A stretch of DNA of 13,907 bases. It comes from CAYTZH01 sp964442285. GTDB lineage: Bacteria > Myxococcota_A > UBA9160 > JAFDET01. Positions 6,745 to 12,858 of this stretch are shown piece after piece (the stretch's first letter is position 1; the number at the start of each line of letters is the position of its first letter). A program made the position numbers and the translations under genes. The stretch spans positions 1 through 13,907 of the forward strand of contig CAYTZH010000075.1 in the NCBI GenBank assembly GCA_964442285.1, given 5' to 3'. The notes below the pieces were generated by a model. It worked only from the letters and a program-made list of their open reading frames with translations, did no database searches and was not told where the DNA came from.

Positions 6745-7302
6745 ATGGCACTCCGCGAGGTCCTCCAGTTCCCCGACAAGCGCCTCCGGCGCGTATCCGC
6801 GCCCATCGGCGAGGTGACCGACGAGCTGCGCGTGCTCGCCCAGGACATGCTCGAGGTGATGTACGACGAGCCGGGCATCGGGCTCGCGGCGCCCCAGGTA
6901 GCCGAGGCCATCCGCCTGGTCGTCGTGGACACCGAGTGGACGGAGGAGGACGCCGAGCGCAGCCCGGTGATCCTGATCAACCCGGAGATCTCGGAGCCGG
7001 AGGGCAAGATCGTCTGGAACGAGGGCTGCCTCTCGGTCCCGGACTTCACGGCCGACGTGGAGCGCGCCGAGCGGGTGCTGCTGCGGGCCACGGACCTGGA
7101 CGGAAACCCCTACGAGGAGCGGGCCGAGGGCCTGCGCGCCGTGTGCTTCCAGCACGAGATCGACCACCTGGACGGCAAGCTCTTCATCGACCGCATCAGC
7201 CGCCTCAAGCGCGAGCTCTACGTCCAGAAGCGCAAGAAGGCCCTGCGCCGCGAGGCCGAGGAGGCCGGCAGCAGCACCTCGGCCCCCGGCACGAGCCTCT
7301 GA
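6745..7302 (+). CDS. def: Peptide deformylase
   Basis: 185 residues; removes the formyl group from the N-terminal Met of new proteins. All three family motifs are present: GIGLAAPQ (44-51), EGCLSVP (93-99, with metal ligand C95) and QHEIDHLDG (136-144, with metal ligands H137 and H141 and catalytic E138). After residue 150 there is a Lys/Arg-rich helix and then a Ser/Thr/Gly-rich tail that looks unstructured. Pairing with fmt is the common bacterial arrangement: Fmt adds the formyl group to Met-tRNA and Def removes it after translation starts. The stop TGA overlaps the probable fmt start as CTGA. Confidence 0.97.
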   Translation: MALREVLQFPDKRLRRVSAPIGEVTDELRVLAQDMLEVMYDEPGIGLAAPQVAEAIRLVVVDTEWTEEDAERSPVILINPEISEPEGKIVWNEGCLSVPDFTADVERAERVLLRATDLDGNPYEERAEGLRAVCFQHEIDHLDGKLFIDRISRLKRELYVQKRKKALRREAEEAGSSTSAPGTSL

Positions 7303-8261
7303 GCGCGCCGCCGCTCAAGCTGGCGTTCTTCGGGACGCCCGAGTTCGCCGTCCCCACCCTCGACCGCCTGCTCGCTGGCCCCCATGCCGTGGTCGTGGTC
7401 GTGAGCCAGCCCGACCGTCCCCGCGGCCGCGGGCGGCGACCCTCGCCATCGCCGGTGGCGGCCCGGGCCCAGGCGGCCGAGACGCCGCTCCTGCGGCCAG
7501 AGCGCGCCTCGGACCCGGCCTTCGCCGAGGCGCTGCGGGGCCACGCGCCGGATCTCGGCGTCGTGGTCGCCTTCGGCCAGTTCCTGCCCCGCCGCATCCG
7601 CGAGCTGCCGCGGCTGGGCCTGTGCATCAACGCCCACGCGAGCCTGCTGCCGCGCTACCGGGGCGCGGCGCCCATCGCCCGGGCGCTGCTGGAGGGCGAG
7701 GCCGAGACCGGGATCTCGGTCATGCGTGTGGACAGGGAGATGGACGCGGGCCCGGTCGCCCTGGTGCGCTCGACGCCGATCGGTCCGGACGAGACCACCG
7801 GCGAGCTCGAGACGCGCCTCGCGGCCCTGGCGGCCGACGCCATCGCCGAGGCGGTGGACCTCGCCGCGGAGGGACGCCTGAGCTGGACGCACCAGGAGGC
7901 GGGCGCGGCCACCTTCGCGCCGAAGCTCGAGCGCGAGGAGGCGCGGATCGACTGGCGCGTGCCGGCGGCGCGCATCGCGCTTCAGGTGCGCGCCTTTGCG
8001 CCGAAGCCCGGGGCGTTCACCACGCTCGAGGGCGAGCCGCTGCGAATCCTCGCAGCCCGCGCGTGCGCCGGTTCGGTCGAAGCCGCGCCGGGGCAGGTGG
8101 TCGTCGAGGGCGACCGGCTGCGCATCGCCACCGGCGAGGGTTGGCTCGAGCCGCGCGTGCTCCAACGCGCCGGCAAGCGACCACTGCCGGCGGCCGAGTT
8201 CCTGCGCGGAAAAGCACTTCCCGTCGGAATTGTGCTTGGCGAGGGGACCGACGCTCACTAA
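7299..8261 (+). CDS. fmt: Methionyl-tRNA formyltransferase, probable CTG start
   Basis: 320 residues from CTG 7299 (E. coli Fmt has 315). It transfers a formyl group from 10-formyl-THF to initiator Met-tRNA. The N-terminal domain has LAFFGTPEFAVPTL (8-21). The catalytic trio is N111 and H113 in NAHASLLPRYRGAAPI and D149 in REMDAGPV. The C-terminal tRNA-binding domain follows from about residue 205. The reading frame has no ATG, GTG or TTG between 7146 and 7388. The nearest upstream candidate, GTG 7143, would add 52 residues read out of frame through def; the nearest downstream, GTG 7389, would delete the GTPEF strand. CTG 7299 overlaps the def stop as CTGA, like the GTGA junctions at 535 and 9790. 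A sequence error is the main alternative. Confidence 0.93.
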   Translation: MSAPPLKLAFFGTPEFAVPTLDRLLAGPHAVVVVVSQPDRPRGRGRRPSPSPVAARAQAAETPLLRPERASDPAFAEALRGHAPDLGVVVAFGQFLPRRIRELPRLGLCINAHASLLPRYRGAAPIARALLEGEAETGISVMRVDREMDAGPVALVRSTPIGPDETTGELETRLAALAADAIAEAVDLAAEGRLSWTHQEAGAATFAPKLEREEARIDWRVPAARIALQVRAFAPKPGAFTTLEGEPLRILAARACAGSVEAAPGQVVVEGDRLRIATGEGWLEPRVLQRAGKRPLPAAEFLRGKALPVGIVLGEGTDAH

Positions 8262-8368
8262 CTTCCCACGATGGGCTCGCGACAGCGGTCGACAGGCAAC
8301 GCGCCGACACCTTGCGGCGTCCCGCTCGCCCTTCCCGTGCGATCCCCTCGCGCCGCGCGGTGCACGCG

Positions 8369-9793
8369 ATGAGCCGACGCGAGCCCGACGGCCGACCGCA
8401 GCGCGGCCGCCCCCTGCGCCAGCGCGGCCGGGGACGCGACGCGCCGACCCACGCCCGACTGCTCGCGCTGCGACTCCTCGAGCGCATCGACCGCACCCAC
8501 GCCTACGCGGACCGCGTGCTCGCCCACGCTCTCTCCCGCTGCGCCCTCTCCACCTCGGATCGCGCCCTGGTCACCGAGCTGGTCTACGGAACCCTGCGCT
8601 GGCGGGGTCGCCTGGATTTCCTGCTGGGCCAGGTCCTCGATCGGGACCTCGGCAAGCTCGAGGCCATGGTGACGACCGCCCTGCGACTGGGCGCCTACCA
8701 GATTCTCTTCACCGACCGCATCCGCGACAGCGCCGCCGTGGACCAGACCGTGCGCTGCGTGCGGGCGGCGGGTCTCGACCGCGCCACCGGGCTGGTCAAC
8801 GCCGTGCTGCGGCGGCTGGCCGCCGAGCACGAGCGCCTGGCCCTGCCCGGTCTCGCGGACGATCCCCTGGGCCACCTCTGCCACGCCCTCTCCTATCCGC
8901 GCTGGCTGGCCGAGTCCTGGGTGGAGCGCTTCGGTCCGGCGGAGGCGGCGGCGCTGGCCGAGTCCATGAACCGGGTGCCACCGCGGAGCGTGCGGGTGAA
9001 CCGGCTCCGCGCGAGCCGCGACGCCGTGCTCGCCGAGATCCGCGAGCGCTTTCCGGAGGCGGCGCTCTCGCCCCTGGCTCCGGACGGCCTGCGCCTGGGC
9101 CCGCGCGGCCAGCCGAGCCAGGATCCCGCCTTCCTCGACGGTCGCCTCACGGTGCAGGACGAGGCCTCGCAGCTCGTGGTGGAGCTCCTCGATCCGCAGC
9201 CGGACGAGCGCGTGCTGGACCTGTGCGCGGCCCCCGGCACCAAGTCGACGGCGATCGCCGAGCGCGTGGGCCCGGGCGGTCGCGTGCTGGCGCTCGACCG
9301 CCACGCGCGTCGGCTCGGACTCGTTTCCCGCGACGCCCGGCGCCTGGGTCTGCCCTGGATCGAGACCCAGGAGCGCGACGCCACCCTGCCGCTGGACGAC
9401 CTCGCCGGCGACGGCCCCTTCGACCGGGTGCTGGTGGACGCGCCCTGCACGGGGATCGGCAGCCTGCGCCGCAATCCCGATGCGCGCTGGCGGGTGAAGG
9501 CGGGCGATGCCCGGCGCCTGGCGGAGACCCAGCGGGCGCTGCTGGCGCGGGCGGCGTCCGTCCTGAGGCCCGGCGGCACCCTGGTCTACAGCACCTGCTC
9601 CTTCGAGCCCGCGGAGAACGAGGCGGTGGTGCGGGCGGTGCTGGAGGATTCCGACCGGCTGCGCCCGTGCGCGCCGGAGGTGGCGAGCGCGGCCGTGCGG
9701 CCCCGGATCGACGCCGATGGCTACCTGAGGCTCTGGCCCCACCGCGACGACACCGACGGCTTCACCGCCATCCGGCTGGAGCAGGCGCCGTGA
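8369..9793 (+). CDS. rsmB: 16S rRNA (cytosine-967-C5)-methyltransferase RsmB
   Basis: 474 residues from ATG 8369; an in-frame GTG at 8360 would add three. RsmB methylates C967 of 16S rRNA. An Arg-rich, probably disordered lead of about 25 residues is followed by a NusB-like RNA-binding domain (about 28-160: RLLALRLLERI, DRALVTELVYGTLRWRGRLD). The SAM-dependent methyltransferase domain has motif I DLCAAPGTKS (to residue 293), the first catalytic cysteine C360 in DAPCTGIGSLRRNPD and the second, C410, in STCSFEPAENE. The 50-residue spacing equals that of the E. coli enzyme. Position 291 is Thr where most relatives have Gly (APGGK). It follows fmt by 107 bases with no clear Shine-Dalgarno, and its stop overlaps the rpe start. 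Confidence 0.95.
   Translation: MSRREPDGRPQRGRPLRQRGRGRDAPTHARLLALRLLERIDRTHAYADRVLAHALSRCALSTSDRALVTELVYGTLRWRGRLDFLLGQVLDRDLGKLEAMVTTALRLGAYQILFTDRIRDSAAVDQTVRCVRAAGLDRATGLVNAVLRRLAAEHERLALPGLADDPLGHLCHALSYPRWLAESWVERFGPAEAAALAESMNRVPPRSVRVNRLRASRDAVLAEIRERFPEAALSPLAPDGLRLGPRGQPSQDPAFLDGRLTVQDEASQLVVELLDPQPDERVLDLCAAPGTKSTAIAERVGPGGRVLALDRHARRLGLVSRDARRLGLPWIETQERDATLPLDDLAGDGPFDRVLVDAPCTGIGSLRRNPDARWRVKAGDARRLAETQRALLARAASVLRPGGTLVYSTCSFEPAENEAVVRAVLEDSDRLRPCAPEVASAAVRPRIDADGYLRLWPHRDDTDGFTAIRLEQAP
9778..9781 (+). promoter_or_regulatory. Shine-Dalgarno for rpe
   Basis: GGAG lies eight bases before GTG 9790, inside the last rsmB codons. It supports this GTG over the in-frame GTG at 9805. 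Confidence 0.55.
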
Positions 9794-10464
9794 GCCGCGG
9801 CCCGGTGCGGATCGCCCCGTCGATCCTCGCCTGCGACTTCGCCCGTCTGGGCGAGGAGATCGAGGCGGTGGAGCGGGCCGGGGCCGACTGGATCCACGTG
9901 GACGTCATGGACGGGCACTTCGTCCCCAACCTCACCATCGGACCTCCGGTGGTGAAGGCGGTGCGGCGTTGCACACAGCTGCCCCTGGACGTCCACCTGA
10001 TGATCGAGGCCCCCGAGCGCTCCCTCGACGCCTACATCGACGCCGGGGCCGACCGGGTCGGCGTCCACGTCGAGACCTGCCCACACCTGCACCGCACCCT
10101 GGCCTCGATCCGCGAGCGGGGGGCCGCCGCCTCGGTGGTGCTGAATCCGTCGACCCCGGCCGCGACGCTCGAGATGGTGCTCGGCGACACCGACCAGGTG
10201 CTGGTGATGACCGTGAACCCGGGCTTCGGCGGCCAGAAGTTCATCGAGGGCCAGCTCGAGAAGGTCGCCCAGCTGCGGCGCTGGATCGACGAGCGGGGGC
10301 TGGACGTGGCCCTCCAGGTGGACGGCGGCATCGCGCCGGGCACCGCCGGCCGCGCCGCGGCGGCCGGCGCCGACGTCTTCGTGGCCGGCACGGCGGTCTT
10401 CGGCAAGGACGACTACGCCGCCGCCATCCGCGATCTCCGCGAAGAGGCCGAGAAGGCCGTCTAG
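9790..10464 (+). CDS. rpe: Ribulose-phosphate 3-epimerase
   Basis: 224 residues (E. coli Rpe 225). It interconverts ribulose 5-phosphate and xylulose 5-phosphate in the pentose phosphate pathway. The TIM-barrel motifs are complete: APSILACDFARLG (9-21), HVDVMDGHFVPNLTIGP (36-52, with metal ligand H36 and catalytic D38), HLMI (69-72, metal ligand H69), MTVNPGFGGQKFI, and VDGGI with catalytic D178. The GTG start overlaps the rsmB TGA as GTGA and has GGAG eight bases upstream, so the two are probably translationally coupled. An rsmB-rpe pair is, to my knowledge, common in delta-type proteobacteria. It ends the priA-rpe gene run. Confidence 0.97.
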   Translation: MSRGPVRIAPSILACDFARLGEEIEAVERAGADWIHVDVMDGHFVPNLTIGPPVVKAVRRCTQLPLDVHLMIEAPERSLDAYIDAGADRVGVHVETCPHLHRTLASIRERGAAASVVLNPSTPAATLEMVLGDTDQVLVMTVNPGFGGQKFIEGQLEKVAQLRRWIDERGLDVALQVDGGIAPGTAGRAAAAGADVFVAGTAVFGKDDYAAAIRDLREEAEKAV

Positions 10465-10482
10465 AACCGGGCCCGCGAGTGG

Positions 10483-10488
10483 TAGACT
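10483..10488 (+). promoter_or_regulatory. TAGACT -10-like element for the LolA-like gene
   Basis: TAGACT is followed by 36 bases to ATG 10525, so a leader of about 30 bases is expected. No good -35 is visible. Unlike the start-proximal copies of this hexamer, this one is followed by a Shine-Dalgarno sequence. Confidence 0.45.
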
Positions 10489-10513
10489 GCGTCCCCGGGC
10501 GGGTGGACCGGCC

Positions 10514-10520
10514 GAGGGGG
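10514..10520 (+). promoter_or_regulatory. Shine-Dalgarno for the LolA-like gene
   Basis: GAGGGGG lies four bases before ATG 10525 (seven bases if counted from GAGG). It supports this start, which also gives a good signal peptide. Confidence 0.65.
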
Positions 10521-10524
10521 CTGC

Positions 10525-11391
10525 ATGCGTCGCGGGATCCGCGCAGCGCTGTGGGGGGTGTGCGCAGGGGCGCTCTGCGGGATCGCCTTGGCGGCCGGCG
10601 GCGGGATCGCCGCCCGGGCGGAGACCGCCACCGTCGCGGACGAGGACGCCTTCCCGCCCGACGCCCAGCTGACCGGCGAGGAGATCTACGCCCGGGTCGT
10701 CGCCAACCGCTTCGACGCCTACATCCAGGATCTGCGTCTGCTCTCGAGGGACCGCGGCGGCAACGCCCAGGAGACGCGCCTCACCATGACCTGGCAGGAC
10801 TGGGAGGCGGCCAGGCTCCCGCCCCCGGGCACCCTGTCCAAGACCAAGGTCGTCTACTCCTACCCCTTCGAGATCCGCTACTCGGCGTACCTGATCATCC
10901 ACAAGCGCGATCAGCTCTCCGACCAGTTCGTCTACCTGCCGAGCCGGCGCCGCGTGCGCCGGGTGAACCTGCGCGGCGAGAACGTCTTCGGCACCGACTT
11001 CAGCTTCGAGGACGTGGTGCCCCGCGAGCTCGAGGACGCCCGCTACCGGCGCCTGCCGGATGCGCTGGCCCAGGGCCGCCCCGTGTTCGTCGTGGAGGCG
11101 ATCCCCCGGCCGACGGCCAACTCCGAGTACTCGCGTTTCGTCATCCTGGTGGAGAAGGAGCACTACGTCCCCCTCGAGACCCGCTACTGGGACGAGGCCG
11201 GCGTGGCCGTCAAGCGCCTCGAGGCGGACGCCGCCAGCATCCGGGAGTTCGACGGTGTCTGGATGCCGATGCGAGCCACCATGAACCACCTGCTCCACGA
11301 CTCGCAGACGGCGCTGGTGGTCGACGAGGTGGTGCCGAACCCGGACCTGCCCCGCGGCACCTTCGACGTCCACCGGCTGGAGAGCCACTGA
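10525..11391 (+). CDS. Secreted LolA-like 'outer membrane lipoprotein-sorting' family protein
   Basis: 288 residues. The N-terminus is a Sec signal peptide: Arg at 2, 3 and 6, a hydrophobic core about 8-24, and a likely cut after ARA (residue 32). The mature part starts with a TGEEIYARVVANRFDAY helix, followed by beta-rich sequence with QFVYLPSRRRVRRVNLRGENVFGTDFSFEDV, which is characteristic of the LolA-like family annotated as outer membrane lipoprotein-sorting protein. Known LolA carries lipoproteins across the periplasm in a half-barrel. Members of this family are usually encoded beside MMPL/RND transporters and may hand lipids to or from them. That is inference, and the cargo is unknown. 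An MMPL-type gene lies about 1.5 kb away on the opposite strand. Its stop is 15 bases from the stop of the convergent sulfatase-fold gene. Confidence 0.83.
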   Translation: MRRGIRAALWGVCAGALCGIALAAGGGIAARAETATVADEDAFPPDAQLTGEEIYARVVANRFDAYIQDLRLLSRDRGGNAQETRLTMTWQDWEAARLPPPGTLSKTKVVYSYPFEIRYSAYLIIHKRDQLSDQFVYLPSRRRVRRVNLRGENVFGTDFSFEDVVPRELEDARYRRLPDALAQGRPVFVVEAIPRPTANSEYSRFVILVEKEHYVPLETRYWDEAGVAVKRLEADAASIREFDGVWMPMRATMNHLLHDSQTALVVDEVVPNPDLPRGTFDVHRLESH

Positions 11392-11406
11392 ACGCAGGCC
11401 GGCCGG

Positions 11407-12840
11407 CTACTCCTCGTCCAGGTAGCCCAGGGCCCGGAGCATCTCGCGCTCCTCGGCGCTCAGGCGCTCCAGGTCGAGGGCCTCTCCGGTGGCCCAGCGA
11501 GGCCCGGACTCGAACCAGCCCGCCAGTGCGGCACTCAGCTCCGACACCAGCGCAGGATGGCGGTCGGCCACGTTCTCCGTCTCGCCCGGATCGCGCTCCA
11601 GGTCGTAGAGCTCGTAGGTCGCGCCGGTCATCAGCCGGCGCTCGGCGGGCGAGCGCACGTGGACGAGCTTCCACTTGCCGCGGCGCACCACCAGCTGGGT
11701 CTCCCGCTCGTAGCCGGACTCCATGAAGACGTGCTCGGGCGCCACGGCGGCGTCGCCCGTCTCGACGAGCGCGCGCAGGGAGCGGCCCTCGAAGGTCGCG
11801 GGCACCTCGATCCCGGCCAGGTCAAGGAGCGTCGGCGAGAGGTCCACCAGACCCACCGGGGCCTCGACGACCCGCCCCGCCGGGAGCCGCCCCTCGTGCA
11901 CCAGCAGCAGGGGCACGTGGGCCGTGGGCTGGTAGGGAAGCAGTCCGTGCTCGAGGTGGTAGCCGTGCTCGTCGAAGCTCTCCCCGTGGTCGGCGCTGAA
12001 GGCGACGAGCAGCCGGCGGGCCTCGACCCCCGACGCCTCGATCTCCCGCAGCAGCCGATCGACCTCGTCGTCCAGATAGCGCACCTCCCGGTCGTACTGG
12101 GCGCGGTAGTGGGCGAGGTCCGTGATGGGCGTGCCGTCGGCCCGACGCTGGAGCTGGTAGCTCGGAATCGCCGCCAGGGGCACCGGCTCGGGCGGGTGGT
12201 GGCCCGCGAACTCGTCCGCGTAGGAAGGCGGCGGCACGTACGGACCGTGGGGGTCCATGTAGTGGAGCCACAGGAAGAAGGGCTTGCCCGGGTCGCTCGC
12301 CCGCAGCCAGGCCAGGCCCTGGTCGGTGACCGTGCGCGCGTCGGTGAAGAGCTTCACGCGGCCGGGCGCGTTCACGAAGTCGACCTCGCCCGCCTGCTTC
12401 GCCCAGGCCTCCTGCCAGGACTCGACGAAGTGATCGAAGCCCTGGTCGAAGCCCAGGTGCCGGCCCACGTTGAAGTTGGCGACCACGGCGCCGGTGCGGT
12501 AGCCGTGCGCGCGGAACACCTCGGCCAGCAGCAGGTGCGCCTCGGGAAGGGCCCGCGGCTGGAGCTTGATCCCGGTGGTCTTCGGATGGGCGCCGGTCAT
12601 GAGGGCGGCCATGCTCGGCCAGGTCTTCGGCCAGGCCACGCTGGCGTCGGCGAAGCGTACGCCCCGGGCCGCGAGGCGGTCGATGGCCGGCGAGGTGGGC
12701 AGCGGGTAGCCGTAGACGCCGAGGCGATCGGCGCGCAGGGTGTCGACGGTGATCAGCAGGACGTGGGGCGGCGCGTCCGCCGACCCGCCGCAGGCGGTCG
12801 CCAGCAGCGCAGTCCCCAGTATCGCCAGCCAGGCCCGCAT
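11407..12840 (-). CDS. Sulfatase-fold (alkaline phosphatase superfamily) putative lipoprotein
   Basis: 477 residues. The N-terminus MRAWLAILGTALLATACGG is a short hydrophobic signal ending in a lipobox-like ATAC (C17), so a lipoprotein is likely. Metal-site motifs of the alkaline phosphatase/sulfatase fold are present: D33 and neighbours in ITVDTLRADRLG, WLHYMDPHGPY (H194, H198), and SADHGESFDEHGYHLEHG (D284, H285). The nucleophile segment reads KTWPSMAALMTG. At the position where formylglycine sulfatases have Cys or Ser (C/S-x-P-S-R), residue 73 is Thr and the Arg is Met. Thr is the nucleophile in phosphoethanolamine transferases and LTA synthases of this superfamily, so sulfate-ester hydrolysis is not assured. 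The gene starts 18 bases after the MMPL stop on the same strand, so the pair is probably co-transcribed. No Shine-Dalgarno is visible. Confidence 0.88.
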   Translation of the reverse strand: MRAWLAILGTALLATACGGSADAPPHVLLITVDTLRADRLGVYGYPLPTSPAIDRLAARGVRFADASVAWPKTWPSMAALMTGAHPKTTGIKLQPRALPEAHLLLAEVFRAHGYRTGAVVANFNVGRHLGFDQGFDHFVESWQEAWAKQAGEVDFVNAPGRVKLFTDARTVTDQGLAWLRASDPGKPFFLWLHYMDPHGPYVPPPSYADEFAGHHPPEPVPLAAIPSYQLQRRADGTPITDLAHYRAQYDREVRYLDDEVDRLLREIEASGVEARRLLVAFSADHGESFDEHGYHLEHGLLPYQPTAHVPLLLVHEGRLPAGRVVEAPVGLVDLSPTLLDLAGIEVPATFEGRSLRALVETGDAAVAPEHVFMESGYERETQLVVRRGKWKLVHVRSPAERRLMTGATYELYDLERDPGETENVADRHPALVSELSAALAGWFESGPRWATGEALDLERLSAEEREMLRALGYLDEE

Positions 12841-12858
12841 GGCGCGGGCATCGTAGGG

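Noticed and set aside
3456..7091. A 1211-codon open frame on the minus strand across priA, and a similar long one at 9721-11388.
   Set aside because: GC-rich coding DNA leaves long antisense frames open. The translations are low-complexity Arg/Ala/Gly/His text with no family motifs, while the plus-strand priA and rpe proteins carry complete motif sets.
8262..8368. The 107-base gap between fmt and rsmB, searched for a promoter, small ORF or RNA.
   Set aside because: TTGCGG at about 8312 has no -10 partner, the ATG at 8271 opens only a short Arg-rich frame, and no hairpin or TAGANT element is present. rsmB is probably read from upstream.
11398..11407. Palindrome GCCGGCCGGC between the convergent LolA-like and sulfatase-fold genes, considered as a shared terminator.
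   Set aside because: It has no loop, so it cannot form a normal hairpin, and neither side has a T run. Short GC palindromes are common at this base composition.
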